A stretch of DNA of 64,000 nucleotides from Bacillota bacterium (GCA_023415205.1 JAEZLR010000007.1:1-64000); one strand, 5' to 3'. Shown: positions 1 to 8,675, counted from the first letter of the stretch. A program made the numbers and translations. Notes: generated by a model not told the origin, from the sequence alone.

Positions 1-534
1 TCTCTTTTAATTTGTCATAATGTAATAAAAAAAGGAGTTTCTCCATATAGTGCATAAACTAAGTATCATGCTTTTTCAATATTAATTGAAAAAAGCTCTT
101 GCCCGTCAGAAGTTATAAAAATTGGAAAGCTAATAATTCAAGGGTATATAGAACAACTAAAGCAAAGTACAACTTCTATCAGCAATATTTATATAAGAAA
201 AGCCGTTGACTATATTTATGACCATTTAGGAGAGGATTTAACTTTAGATATTGTCTCAAGCCATGCAGGACTAAGTAAATGCTACTTTTGTACTCAATTT
301 AAGAAAGATATGAAGATGAGTTTTACAGATTATCTAACTTATGCCCGTATTCAAAAAAGCAAATACCTTCTATGTAACTCTGACATATCTATTCTAGATA
401 TAGCCATATTAGTTGGTTTTAACAGCCAAAGTTACTTTACAACTCAATTTAAAAAACACACTGGACTTTCACCTAAGGACTTCAGGGAAAAAAAGGCTGA
501 TAATTACTCGATTGGTATTAAGAATAATGTATAA
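1..534 (+). pseudogene. Broken AraC-family transcriptional regulator (C-terminal part)
   Basis: Frame 1 reads through two AraC-type helix-turn-helix units. The second contains the typical pattern ISILDIAILVGFNSQSYF near 390-440 and ends in a TAA at 532-534. The frame is open from the window edge but is interrupted by an in-frame TAA at 55-57, in a segment (VIKKGVSPYSA, then stop, then TKYHAF) where relatives normally carry on without a break. The longest intact piece with an ATG starts at 310, inside the first helix-turn-helix, so it cannot be a complete regulator. The region is far more AT-rich than the rest of the window. The 5' part lies outside the window. I infer a decayed regulator, possibly acquired. 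A real C-terminal fragment product is possible but unlikely. Confidence 0.7.
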
Positions 535-535
535 A

Positions 536-814
536 TAAGGTTTTCCAGACACTAACAATTCAGGCAGCTGCCACCGATTTGGCTCCAAAAGGCTCAGCTT
601 CACAATAACCGGATTTCTGCCTTTCGAAAGTACAGCCAACATTTCCGGCGGCGGTAATTCAATAACATTTACATTGCTATATTTAAGACCACTTTTTTCA
701 AGTCATTTCCGTAAGGTTACAAAATCAAAAACAATGTTTCCGACTAACAGTTCGCTAGAAAAGATGCTGTATTTAGCATCACCAACTAAGCTACTCCAGC
801 AACTATTAATAAAA
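536..814 (-). pseudogene. Unidentified decayed reading frame next to tRNA-Glu
   Basis: On the minus strand a reading frame of coding-like composition runs from about 812 towards 540. It has one in-frame TGA at 703-705 and no credible start. The part after the stop contains the phrase VNVIELPPPEMLAVLSKGRN and ends near a Trp-rich LEPNRWQLPELL segment; the part before it contains SIFSSELLVGNIVFDF. I do not recognise the family. The frame runs into the 3' end of the broken AraC gene, so the two look like adjoining debris from a rearrangement. Alternatively this is non-coding spacer that happens to stay mostly open. Confidence 0.35.
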
Positions 815-889
815 TGGTGACCCCTAGGGGATTCGAACCCCTGTTATCGCCGTGAGAGGGCGGTGTCTTAACCGCTTGACCAAGGGGCC
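815..889 (-). tRNA. tRNA-Glu (anticodon CTC)
   Basis: The reverse complement folds as a full cloverleaf. The acceptor stem GGCCCCT pairs with AGGGGTC (one G-U), the T loop is TTCGAAT, and a genomically encoded ACCA 3' end is present at 815-818. The anticodon loop CTCTCAC gives anticodon CTC, which reads GAG. The anticodon stem CCGCC/GGCGA has a C-A mismatch at its outer pair (27-43), where tRNA-Glu usually has C-G. A strong promoter lies upstream at 920-948. Confidence 0.93.
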
Positions 890-919
890 ACAACTTCCGG
901 TCAAAACCGGACAAAGACT

Positions 920-948
920 ATTTTAACGGCTCCATCCCTTCTTGTCAA
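920..948 (-). promoter_or_regulatory. Sigma-A type promoter of tRNA-Glu
   Basis: On the minus strand a consensus -35 TTGACA (943-948) is followed after 17 bases by TAAAAT (920-925). That places the start about 25 bases before the tRNA 5' end at 889. A short hairpin (TCCGGT, CAAA, ACCGGA at 896-911) lies in the leader. Confidence 0.8.
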
Positions 949-985
949 GCTTTTTAAGCGATAAAGTTAATCCCCCATAGCTGGG

Positions 986-3328
986 TCAACCTTCTCTTTT
1001 CCTTTTCTTATTTGATGGCTTCTTGGTGTTCTTCCTTTTGCCGGAAGCCTTATTGGATTTTGCCCCGATATGCTTTAAGGCGGCAGCCTTCTCTCCGCTC
1101 TTCTGACCCGCTTTGCTCCTCTTATCCTTTCCGGATGCCTGCTTTCTCGGTATTTTTTTGAGAATAGCCGCTCTTTCGCCCATCGCTGCTCCGTCTTCAT
1201 TCTCATCATCTATAAGAATAAAGTCTATTTGACGGGCTTCAGGCGTTACCTTTACCAGTTGAACCTTTACCTTGTCCCCAATCCTAAAGATTCTGCGGGT
1301 GCGCTCACCTATCAAACAAAGAGCGCGTTCGTCATAGCTGTAGTAATCATCATCCATGGTGCTGAGACGAATCAGGCCTTCAATGGTGTTGTCCAGTTCG
1401 ACAAACATACCAAAGGCTGCAATACTGGAAATGATCCCCTCAAAGTGCTGTCCTACCTTGTCCAGCATATACTCGGCTTTTTTAAGGTCAACAACATCTC
1501 TTTCCGCATCCTGGGCTGATCTTTCACGTTCTGAGTTGCTCTTGGTTATGCCGGGTAGAATGCCCTTATAATGGCTAATTCTCTTTTCATCTAGCTTACC
1601 GCTAAGCTGTTCCTTCATAATCCGGTGAATAATCAGGTCGGGATAGCGCCTGATGGGTGACGTAAAATGGGAATAATACTCGGCTGCAAGTCCAAAATGC
1701 CAGTCATGGATATCGCTATACCGTGCTTTTTGAAGAGACCTTAACATGATCATGTTAATAGCCTTCTCCTCAGGCTTTCCCTTAATTTGCTGGATGATAT
1801 CCTGGAGGGCCTTGGGATGCACATCCCGGTAACCCTTGAGCTTATAGCCAAAGGTGGAGAGTATGGTATTAAGCGTCTCCATTTTTTCAGGATCAGGGTC
1901 CTCATGAATACGGTAAACAAAGGGGACACCAATCCAGTAAAAATGCTCTGAAACCACTTCGTTGCAAAGAAGCATGAATTCCTCGATGATGCTGTTGGCC
2001 ACTGTCATTTTATAGCGCTTGATTTCAATAGGCTTTCCATGGTCATCCACAATAACCTTGGCTTCATCGAATTCAAAATCCACGGCACCTCGGCGCTTTC
2101 TTTTTTCCTTAAGGATGCTGGACAGGTTCTTCATATGGGTAAAATCCTCAAGATGCTCCTTATAGCGTTCCTTAAGCTCCTGGTTATCCTCTTCAAGGAT
2201 GCTATAAACATGGGTATAGGTCATTCGTTCCCTGATATGGATAACACTTTCGAATATTTCATGCTTGGATACATTCCCCATAAAATCTATATCCATCATG
2301 ACACTAAAGGCCAGACGATCCACATGGGCATTAAGACTACAGATATTGTTGGAAAGCTCTCTTGGCAGCATGGGAATGACCCGATCAGGAAAATACACAC
2401 TGGTGCCTCGTAGAAGGGCTTCGTTGTCAAGAGCCGATCCCTCCCGGACATAGTGAGTAACATCTGCAATATGCACACCCAGCCTGTACTTTCCATCAGG
2501 AAGAAGTTCAATGGAGATTGCATCATCCAAGTCCCGGGCATCCTCACCATCGATGGTGACCATCCTCAAACCCCTTAAATCCCTACGACCCTTGAGTTCC
2601 GCTTGGGAAACCTCTTTAGGAGCTCTTTCCGCCTCATGAAGAACCTCTTCGGGAAACTCATAGGGTATCCCGTAAGCACGTATGATCGACATAACGTCTA
2701 CACCAGTTTCGCCTTCATCTCCCAGAACCTCTGTAATGCGCCCCTCAGCATTCCGATTTTTTTCAGGCCATTTGGTGATTTCAACAACCACCTTTTGACC
2801 CTTTTGCGCTCCTTTAATATGCTCCTTGGGGATGAAGATATCCCCCGACAGGCGGGTATGATCAGGGATGACAAATCCAAAATTCTCGCTTCTGTCGAAC
2901 TTACCAACAATGGTTTTATTGACATGCTCGATAATCTGAAGGATTTCTCCTTCCTTACGCCTGTCGCTGTTGGATTGCCTGTTGAGCCTAGCAATGACAC
3001 GGTCACCATGCATGGCACCATTTAGGGCATTGGCAGGGATAAAAACATCCTCTTCCCCCGAATCTGGAATTACAAAACCAAAGCCACGCCCATGGCCTTG
3101 AAATCTTCCTGCCACGAGGCCCATCCTCTCGGGTACGCCATATCGCTCCTTACGGGTTTTAATAATCAGGCCTTCCTTTTCCATAGTATCCAGAAGCTGT
3201 TGAAATTGCGACCTGTCGCTCTGAGGAACATCTAAAACCATGACCAGTTCATTCAGTTGAAGGGGTTTATACGCATAATCACGCATAAATGAGAGAATTC
3301 TGGATTTTCTTTCTTCCATGTGTTCCAT
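986..3328 (-). CDS. rnr: Ribonuclease R
   Basis: This is a 3'-5' exoribonuclease that degrades structured RNA and takes part in RNA quality control in the cytoplasm. From the N terminus it shows a winged-helix region, two cold-shock/OB segments (GRFQGHGRGFGFVIP and GKFDRSENFGFVIP), the catalytic RNB domain with the metal-binding aspartate cluster DGEDARDLDD at about residues 260-269, an S1 domain (GIISSIAAFGMFVELDN), and a lysine-rich tail. About 780 residues is normal for the family. I place the start at the ATG at 3328, which has AAGGA about 10 bases upstream. The open frame extends further, to 3424, but that extension does not look like the family. smpB, a common partner, is not adjacent. 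Function is confident; the exact start is inferred. Confidence 0.95.
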   Translation of the reverse strand: MEHMEERKSRILSFMRDYAYKPLQLNELVMVLDVPQSDRSQFQQLLDTMEKEGLIIKTRKERYGVPERMGLVAGRFQGHGRGFGFVIPDSGEEDVFIPANALNGAMHGDRVIARLNRQSNSDRRKEGEILQIIEHVNKTIVGKFDRSENFGFVIPDHTRLSGDIFIPKEHIKGAQKGQKVVVEITKWPEKNRNAEGRITEVLGDEGETGVDVMSIIRAYGIPYEFPEEVLHEAERAPKEVSQAELKGRRDLRGLRMVTIDGEDARDLDDAISIELLPDGKYRLGVHIADVTHYVREGSALDNEALLRGTSVYFPDRVIPMLPRELSNNICSLNAHVDRLAFSVMMDIDFMGNVSKHEIFESVIHIRERMTYTHVYSILEEDNQELKERYKEHLEDFTHMKNLSSILKEKRKRRGAVDFEFDEAKVIVDDHGKPIEIKRYKMTVANSIIEEFMLLCNEVVSEHFYWIGVPFVYRIHEDPDPEKMETLNTILSTFGYKLKGYRDVHPKALQDIIQQIKGKPEEKAINMIMLRSLQKARYSDIHDWHFGLAAEYYSHFTSPIRRYPDLIIHRIMKEQLSGKLDEKRISHYKGILPGITKSNSERERSAQDAERDVVDLKKAEYMLDKVGQHFEGIISSIAAFGMFVELDNTIEGLIRLSTMDDDYYSYDERALCLIGERTRRIFRIGDKVKVQLVKVTPEARQIDFILIDDENEDGAAMGERAAILKKIPRKQASGKDKRSKAGQKSGEKAAALKHIGAKSNKASGKRKNTKKPSNKKRKREG

Positions 3329-3484
3329 TGAATTACCATCCTTTTCGGCGGTTTTATCGAGCGTCAAGCCTGGCGTTCGCCTTTTAAAGCCGATATTAAA
3401 AATGAAGACGGCTTTTGCCGTCACATTAACTATTAGTATTGTTTTAAAGAGAAGAGAGTATTCTTGTTTCCCTTAAAGCTTAAG

Positions 3485-4036
3485 CTACAATTCCAAAACG
3501 TCGCTGATTTCCTGCATAGCTTGCAGGGAGAGGTCTATGAACTGCTCAAGGCTCAGGCCAAGCTCGGAGCATAGGGCAATTTGTTCCCTGTTGGCTCCCC
3601 GTGCAAATCCTTTTTCATCATATCTTTTAATAACAAAGGCCGTGTCCACCTTTTCCAGCTTTTTTTCCGGTAGAATGAGGGCACAGGCTGTTATAAGTCC
3701 GGACATCGGGTCCGCACAAAAGAGCGCTTTATCTATTTTCCTTCTTCGTTCATAATGGTTATGGGGATTATGGGCGCGAACGGCATATACAATAGTTTTA
3801 TCAAAGTCAAGTGCCTCAAGAATGTCTCCACCCATCATTCCATGCAGGGTCATGTCGTTATTAACCCGCTCAAGGTCAATATCATGGACTAAACCTGCTA
3901 TTCCCCAAAGGTCAACGTCATCATGAAAATACTCTGCAAGCTTTCGCATGATAGCTTCAACGGCAAAACTGTGCTTGATCAGATTTTTATTTTCAAGACG
4001 TAACCTAAGCTCTTCTAAAGCCCTGTTGCGATCCAA
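3485..4036 (-). CDS. HD-domain hydrolase-like protein
   Basis: This 183-residue soluble protein has an HD-type metal-dependent phosphohydrolase signature: H22, the paired His-Asp at residues 51-52 (LVHDID), and further His residues in RAHNPHNH. Such proteins usually hydrolyse nucleotides or related phosphates, but the substrate cannot be read from sequence. GGGAGGA sits just upstream of the start at 4036. It lies upstream of rnr in the same direction, with about 155 bases between them, so co-transcription is possible but unproven. Confidence 0.75.
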   Translation of the reverse strand: MDRNRALEELRLRLENKNLIKHSFAVEAIMRKLAEYFHDDVDLWGIAGLVHDIDLERVNNDMTLHGMMGGDILEALDFDKTIVYAVRAHNPHNHYERRRKIDKALFCADPMSGLITACALILPEKKLEKVDTAFVIKRYDEKGFARGANREQIALCSELGLSLEQFIDLSLQAMQEISDVLEL

Positions 4037-4210
4037 GTTGATTCCTCCCTTATTATGGTAGCATTAATATTATATCAGAAATACTTCCGATCAAATAGAC
4101 CTTTATTTGCTACCCATACTATTATACTTGAATTTTTATGGGATATATATGTTTTTATGTAGGACTTATAATTCTTATTGTCACGGAGCATTTTATCCGA
4201 TAGAATACTT

Positions 4211-4316
4211 TTCGTGGGTTCTCCCATGCCAGTTCGCAATATCCTGGCAAGGCTTTAGGCCTAAACAAAACTACGGAGCCTCCGGCGGCTCAGGATAGAA
4301 TAGCCGGTTTTGTTGA
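4211..4316 (+). promoter_or_regulatory. Candidate queuosine-precursor (preQ1-type) riboswitch with attenuator
   Basis: The leader of queT contains a hairpin GTGGG-TTCT-CCCAT (4214-4226), a second hairpin TGCCAG/CTGGCA (4227-4249), and an A-rich strand AACAAAACTACGGAG from 4264. This resembles the AAAACTA-GGAG tail typical of preQ1 aptamers. Downstream, CCGGC (4282-4286) can pair with GCCGG (4303-4307) just before TTTTGTT, a terminator-like element. The same GTTTTGTT (4307-4314) is exactly complementary to AACAAAAC (4264-4271), giving two mutually exclusive folds. The family of the downstream gene is commonly under preQ1 control. Which preQ1 class this is I cannot tell. Confidence 0.55.
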
Positions 4317-4338
4317 TCTGACAAAAAAAAGGAGTATT

Positions 4339-4830
4339 ATGAAATTCACACCCCGGTTTATTGTTCTCTCCGGACTCATCGCAGCAGTTTATACTGCACT
4401 CACCCTCCTGCTACAGCCCTTTGGCTTTGGACCCATTCAGTTTCGTCTGGCAGAAGCCCTTACCGTCCTTCCTTCCCTTCTCCCCGCTTCAATACCTGGA
4501 CTGTTTATCGGTTGCTTTCTCTCTAACTGGCTGGGTGGCTTTGGCGTGGTGGATATGGTCTTCGGAAGCCTTGCCACTTTATTGGCCGCAATTTGCACCT
4601 ATTTATTAAGAAAAAAGCGGCTCCTGTTCTCCTTGCCTCCGGTGGTTTTTAATGGGCTGATTGTAGGATCCTATGTTTATCTTTTATATGACAATACCTA
4701 CTCCCTGCTTCTCACCATGCTATTTATCGGGTTATCCGAAGCAGTGTTGACCTATGGAGTGGGTCTGCCCCTTGTCTCCCTGATGAAGGGGCATCCTGGC
4801 TTAAAAAGATTTTTTAAAACAGATGAGTAA
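4339..4830 (+). CDS. queT: QueT-family queuosine precursor transporter
   Basis: This 163-residue integral membrane protein has about five hydrophobic segments. It carries the family hallmarks near the N terminus (a FGPIQFRLAEALTVLP stretch) and a glycine-rich CFLSNWLGG segment. QueT proteins are thought to be substrate-binding components of ECF-type importers for queuosine precursors such as preQ1, used in tRNA modification. An AAGGAG ribosome binding site lies about 6 bases before the ATG. The energising ECF module is not in the window. The candidate riboswitch just upstream supports the assignment. Confidence 0.85.
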   Translation: MKFTPRFIVLSGLIAAVYTALTLLLQPFGFGPIQFRLAEALTVLPSLLPASIPGLFIGCFLSNWLGGFGVVDMVFGSLATLLAAICTYLLRKKRLLFSLPPVVFNGLIVGSYVYLLYDNTYSLLLTMLFIGLSEAVLTYGVGLPLVSLMKGHPGLKRFFKTDE

Positions 4831-4918
4831 CTTAGGAATTCATTCTTCTTCTTGTTACATTATAAATAAATTGTGGTAATTATTTCACGTTATATCAACT
4901 GGCTTTAAGGAGTTCTGC

Positions 4919-6007
4919 ATGAGACTAATTAGTATGGACCAAGTGACTGGGAATGAAGTATTGGCTCAATCCCTTTACGATATAGATGGAAGAAAGCTTT
5001 TAAACGCCGGGGTCTCTTTAAGACCCGCCATTCTTCAAAAGCTCTATGATAAGGGAGTCACCAATATTTACATAGAGGATGAGCTGTCGGAAGGAATTGA
5101 AATTCATGGTGCTTTATGCGAAGAAACCCGGTCAAGGGCAAAACTGATTATCAGGGATGAAATGAATAGGCTGTCTCAAAAAAAGGAGATTAATTATACC
5201 AATCTCAATGGAACGGTGGATTCCATCCTTGACGAAATACTGTCCAGACGTATCGATATTGTCAATGTCAAAGACATCCGAATGCAGGACGAGCAAACCT
5301 TTGCCCATTCCGTCAACGTATGTGTTATGGCCATAGCCCTGGCCACGAAGCTTTCTCTCCCTGTTTCTAAAATAAAAAGCATCGCCATGGGCGCCTTAAT
5401 GCATGATATAGGAAAGGCCTTCCTTCCCTCTGCTATTATGAACAAGACGGATCAGTTGACAGATAAAGAGATGAATGAGTATAAAAAACATCCCATTCTT
5501 GGTTACAATATGATTAAAGACGACAACGATGCTTCAGCAACGACAAAAATTTCGGTGTTGATGCACCATGAGCATTTCAATGGAAGTGGCTACCCCATGG
5601 GCCTAGCGGGGGATAAAATCCATTATTCGGCCAGGATAATCACAATATGTGACGAATTTGACTCTGCCATGAATGACAAAAACAACAAATACTTTTTGAA
5701 AACCACTGATGCTGTTGAATACATGATCGGGGCCTCGGGCTTCATCTTTGACAAATCCATGGTGGATGAGTTTATCCGCATGGTACCGATTTATAACGAG
5801 GGTAGTATTGTCCTTTTAAGCAACGGCAATTTAGCCATTGTCATTAAAAACAATTCCATAAACCTCACCCGACCCGTTGTCCGTGCCTTTTATAACCCGA
5901 AAACCAAAACCAAGCTCAGTAAAAGCAATATCATTGATCTTAAGGAAGAGCTCTCCATTAAAATCCTTCGAGAAATAAAGTATAATGTCAATGATCTGAT
6001 GCCATAG
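4919..6007 (+). CDS. HD-GYP domain protein, probable cyclic-di-GMP phosphodiesterase
   Basis: The protein has 362 residues. An N-terminal region of about 110 residues precedes an HD-GYP domain with H130, HD at 162-163, H191, the HHE at 216-218 and the GSGYP motif at about 222-226. The metal-binding residues typical of active HD-GYP enzymes are therefore present, and such enzymes hydrolyse c-di-GMP. There is no transmembrane segment or receiver domain, so the input signal is unclear. A ribosome binding site AAGGAG lies before the ATG. It is followed by a bidirectional terminator at 6035-6065 and is probably transcribed alone or with queT (88 bases apart). Confidence 0.85.
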   Translation: MRLISMDQVTGNEVLAQSLYDIDGRKLLNAGVSLRPAILQKLYDKGVTNIYIEDELSEGIEIHGALCEETRSRAKLIIRDEMNRLSQKKEINYTNLNGTVDSILDEILSRRIDIVNVKDIRMQDEQTFAHSVNVCVMAIALATKLSLPVSKIKSIAMGALMHDIGKAFLPSAIMNKTDQLTDKEMNEYKKHPILGYNMIKDDNDASATTKISVLMHHEHFNGSGYPMGLAGDKIHYSARIITICDEFDSAMNDKNNKYFLKTTDAVEYMIGASGFIFDKSMVDEFIRMVPIYNEGSIVLLSNGNLAIVIKNNSINLTRPVVRAFYNPKTKTKLSKSNIIDLKEELSIKILREIKYNVNDLMP

Positions 6008-6034
6008 GTCTTTACCTCTATCCTTGTATAATAA

Positions 6035-6065
6035 AAAGTCTCAGAGGCTTAACCTCTGAGACTTT
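6035..6065. terminator. Bidirectional intrinsic terminator
   Basis: A perfect 13-base stem (AAAGTCTCAGAGG with CCTCTGAGACTTT, loop CTTAA) has A-runs on the left and T-rich sequence on the right. It can end both the HD-GYP gene and the converging VOR operon. Confidence 0.9.
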
Positions 6066-6089
6066 CATTTTAGCAGGCTATTATATGGA

Positions 6090-6623
6090 CTAATAGTCCA
6101 TTCCGACTTTTAAAACCGCCATTTCTTCGGGTATCATGTGATGTTTCTTCTTGGAGAGAATGCCGTAAAGTGCTTTTTCAAAGCTTTCGACCTTAAAGCA
6201 GCCTGTTTCCTTAATGAGCTTACCCAAAAGATAAATGTTGGAGTAGGCCTTGTTGCCCACTTCATTGGCAAGCTGGGTAGCAGGAATTTCAAACACCTTG
6301 ATATCCGTTCGGGTGGTTTTTTTCAAAACCAACGAACTATCGGTAATAAGAACGCCGCCGGGCCTCAACCATTTCTCAAACTTCTCTAAGGAAGGATTAT
6401 TCATGGCGATAAGGGCCGAACAGGAATTCAGCACGGGAGAGGCTATTTCCTCCTCTGAGATGACAACCATGCAGTTTGCTGTGCCACCCCGCATTTCAGG
6501 GCCATAGGAAGGAAGAAAGGAGACCTCCTTGTCCTCCAGCATACCGGCATAGGCTAATAGTCTTCCCGCAGAAAGAACACCCTGCCCACCAAAACCAGCG
6601 ACGATGATTTCATGAAGAAACAT
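6090..6623 (-). CDS. 2-oxoacid:ferredoxin oxidoreductase, gamma subunit
   Basis: This 177-residue subunit begins with the family signature VAGFGGQGVLSAGRLLAYAGM and continues with SFLPSYGPEMRGGTANC, both typical of the gamma domain of pyruvate/2-ketoisovalerate/2-oxoglutarate:ferredoxin oxidoreductases. It is the last gene of a four-gene operon with beta, alpha and delta (ferredoxin) subunits, separated from beta by 3 bases. Together they oxidatively decarboxylate a 2-oxoacid to an acyl-CoA, reducing ferredoxin, in the cytoplasm of anaerobes. The substrate is inferred from the alpha subunit. Confidence 0.9.
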   Translation of the reverse strand: MFLHEIIVAGFGGQGVLSAGRLLAYAGMLEDKEVSFLPSYGPEMRGGTANCMVVISEEEIASPVLNSCSALIAMNNPSLEKFEKWLRPGGVLITDSSLVLKKTTRTDIKVFEIPATQLANEVGNKAYSNIYLLGKLIKETGCFKVESFEKALYGILSKKKHHMIPEEMAVLKVGMDY

Positions 6624-6626
6624 AGG

Positions 6627-7373
6627 CTAAACCTCCAAGTCTGCACCGACAAAAACGCCGAGCGGATAATGCGGAATCAATTCTTTTTCAACGCGCTTAA
6701 GCGCCTCGATGGGGTCCAGACCCCAATTGGTCGGGCAGGTTGACAGGAGTTCAACCATGGAGAAGCCCTTGCCGGCCAATTGTACCTTAAAGGCCTTTTT
6801 AACAGCTTCCTTGGCCTTCTTGATATGTTTGATATCATGGAGGGAGGCTCTTTCTATGTAGGCCGGCCCTTCAAGGGTAGCCAGCATTTCAGAGACTCTA
6901 ATGGGGAAGCCGTGATCCTTTGCATTTCTGCCAAAGGGCGAGGTAGTGGTCACCTGGTTCAACAGGGTGGTCGGAGCCATCTGACCAGAGGTCATGCCAT
7001 AGATGGTATTATTAATAAAGATGACGGTGATATTTTCTCCTCTGGCAGCTGCGTGAACAATTTCAGCCGTACCGATGGCTGCAAGATCGCCATCCCCTTG
7101 GTAAGTAAATACCGCATGGCCGGGCAGGCTTCTCTTCACACCGGTGGCAACAGCCGGTGCGCGTCCGTGAGGTGCTTGAATCATATCACAGTTAAAATAA
7201 AGATAATTATTATAAGAACAACCAACAGGAGAAACCCCTATGGTCTTTCCCTCAATACCCAGTTCATCAATGGCCTCGGCTACAAGCCTGTGAGATATAC
7301 CATGGGTGCAGCCTGGACAATAATGCAAGGGGACATCGCATAATGCATGGGGTGCCTTAAATACTACTGCCAT
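6627..7373 (-). CDS. 2-oxoacid:ferredoxin oxidoreductase, beta (TPP-binding) subunit
   Basis: The protein has 248 residues. It shows the N-terminal CPGCTHG cysteine motif and the thiamine-pyrophosphate-binding stretch GDGDLAAIGTAEIVHAA, followed by FINNTIYGMTSGQ, which is the usual GDG-to-NN arrangement. It binds TPP and holds the active site together with the alpha subunit. It is 20 bases downstream of alpha and 3 bases upstream of gamma. The length is typical of the four-subunit VOR/KOR type rather than the fused PFOR type. Confidence 0.93.
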   Translation of the reverse strand: MAVVFKAPHALCDVPLHYCPGCTHGISHRLVAEAIDELGIEGKTIGVSPVGCSYNNYLYFNCDMIQAPHGRAPAVATGVKRSLPGHAVFTYQGDGDLAAIGTAEIVHAAARGENITVIFINNTIYGMTSGQMAPTTLLNQVTTTSPFGRNAKDHGFPIRVSEMLATLEGPAYIERASLHDIKHIKKAKEAVKKAFKVQLAGKGFSMVELLSTCPTNWGLDPIEALKRVEKELIPHYPLGVFVGADLEV

Positions 7374-7393
7374 TTACAACTCTCCTCTCTATC

Positions 7394-8452
7394 CTATCTT
7401 CCCAGTATTTCCTTGACCTTTGACAGGATATTGTCAACGGTGGGAATCATTCCACCCATTCTTCCTGTAAAGTAAACGGGCTTTCTTCCGTTGGATGCAA
7501 GCCTGACGTCCTCAACCATTTGTCCGGCGCTCATCTCCACCGTTAAAAAGGCCTGGGGTATATTTACAACCTTCTCAAAGCCTTCAACGGGGAAGGGCCA
7601 CAGCGAAATGGGACGCAGAAGCCCCAACTTTATACCCTGTGCCTGGGCTTCCTTGATAACACCCTTACAGATACGTGCCACTGAACCGTAAGCCACAAGA
7701 ATGATGTCGGCATTCTCGCAATTATAAAGCTCATAGCGTTGTTCCTTCTCCGTAATGATCTGATATTTCTTCTGGTAGCCAATATTCCATTGCTCCAGAA
7801 TGGAGGGATCAATGTGTATGGAGGTGATGGTGTTGTGTTCCCGCTTGTTGTCATGGCCACAGGCTGCCCAGCTCTTATCATAGGTCTCTATATTTTCCTC
7901 ATCACGGAAGTTGACCACTTCCATCATCTGACCCAGGACACCATCACCCAGAACCATGGTTAAAACACGATAACGGTCTGAGATATTAAAGGCCTCCACG
8001 GTTAGATCATAGAGCTCCTGAACGCTTGCAGGCGCAAGAACTACCATATGATAGTCGCCGTGGCCGCCGCCCTTTGTTGACTGGAAATAGTCACTCTGAG
8101 AAGGTTGAATACCACCCAGTCCCGGGCCGCCTCGCATAATATTTACAATAACCGCAGGAAGCTCGGCACCGGAGGCATAGGAAATGCCCTCCTGCTTAAG
8201 GCTGATTCCTGGGCTGGAGGAGGATGTCATCACACGTTTACCTGCGCTCGCCGCACCATAAACCATATTGATGGCTGAAACCTCACTTTCAGCCTGAAGA
8301 AATACTCCTCCCACTTCGGGCATTCTTTTTGCCATATAATGTGCTATTTCAGTTTGAGGGGTAATGGGATATCCAAAATAATGGCGGCATCCCGCACGCA
8401 CTGCGGCTTCAGCAATGACCTCATTACCTTTCATTAGAAGCTTTTGTCCCAT
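7394..8452 (-). CDS. vorB: 3-methyl-2-oxobutanoate (2-ketoisovalerate):ferredoxin oxidoreductase alpha subunit, VorB-like
   Basis: The protein has 352 residues. It starts with a lysine-rich GNEVIAEAAVRAG segment and contains YFGYPITPQTEI and the stretch GGIQPSQSDYFQSTKGGGHG, which I associate with the VorB group used in branched-chain 2-oxoacid oxidation. A C-terminal transketolase-like domain follows. A 2-oxoglutarate or aromatic 2-oxoacid specificity cannot be excluded by sequence reading. It lies between the ferredoxin (delta) gene, 16 bases upstream, and the beta gene. Enzymes of this type yield acyl-CoA and reduced ferredoxin during amino-acid fermentation, or run in reverse for synthesis. 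Confidence 0.85.
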   Translation of the reverse strand: MGQKLLMKGNEVIAEAAVRAGCRHYFGYPITPQTEIAHYMAKRMPEVGGVFLQAESEVSAINMVYGAASAGKRVMTSSSSPGISLKQEGISYASGAELPAVIVNIMRGGPGLGGIQPSQSDYFQSTKGGGHGDYHMVVLAPASVQELYDLTVEAFNISDRYRVLTMVLGDGVLGQMMEVVNFRDEENIETYDKSWAACGHDNKREHNTITSIHIDPSILEQWNIGYQKKYQIITEKEQRYELYNCENADIILVAYGSVARICKGVIKEAQAQGIKLGLLRPISLWPFPVEGFEKVVNIPQAFLTVEMSAGQMVEDVRLASNGRKPVYFTGRMGGMIPTVDNILSKVKEILGR

Positions 8453-8468
8453 TTATGCTTCCTCCTTC

Positions 8469-8675
8469 TTATTTCTCTACTTCGATGACGCAATCAGGGC
8501 ATATGGTCGCACAAAAGGCACAGCCGATACATGAATCCATATCGGTAACCTCGGCAGGATAATAACCCTTTGTATTTAGCTTTTCCGGGTTTTCATGAAT
8601 GATTTTCTTCGGGCAAACACTGATACAAAGGCCACAACCCTTGCAGCGCTCCTCCCTGAAAGTCACTTTTGCCAT
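8469..8675 (-). CDS. 2-oxoacid:ferredoxin oxidoreductase, delta (ferredoxin) subunit
   Basis: This 68-residue protein has two [4Fe-4S] motifs: CKGCGLCISVCP near residues 11-22 and CIGCAFCATICP near residues 49-60. It opens the operon and serves as the electron-transfer subunit for the three genes that follow. AAGGAGTAG sits upstream of the start. The next upstream gene is more than 350 bases away, so the operon promoter should be in 8676-8970. Confidence 0.93.
   Translation of the reverse strand: MAKVTFREERCKGCGLCISVCPKKIIHENPEKLNTKGYYPAEVTDMDSCIGCAFCATICPDCVIEVEK

Noticed and set aside
1229..3025. Several open frames opposite or within rnr on both strands
   Set aside because: They are shadows of the rnr frame with no family features or ribosome binding sites.
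4107..4298. A 63-residue ORF between the HD-domain gene and queT
   Set aside because: It overlaps the structured leader and has no ribosome binding site or protein features.
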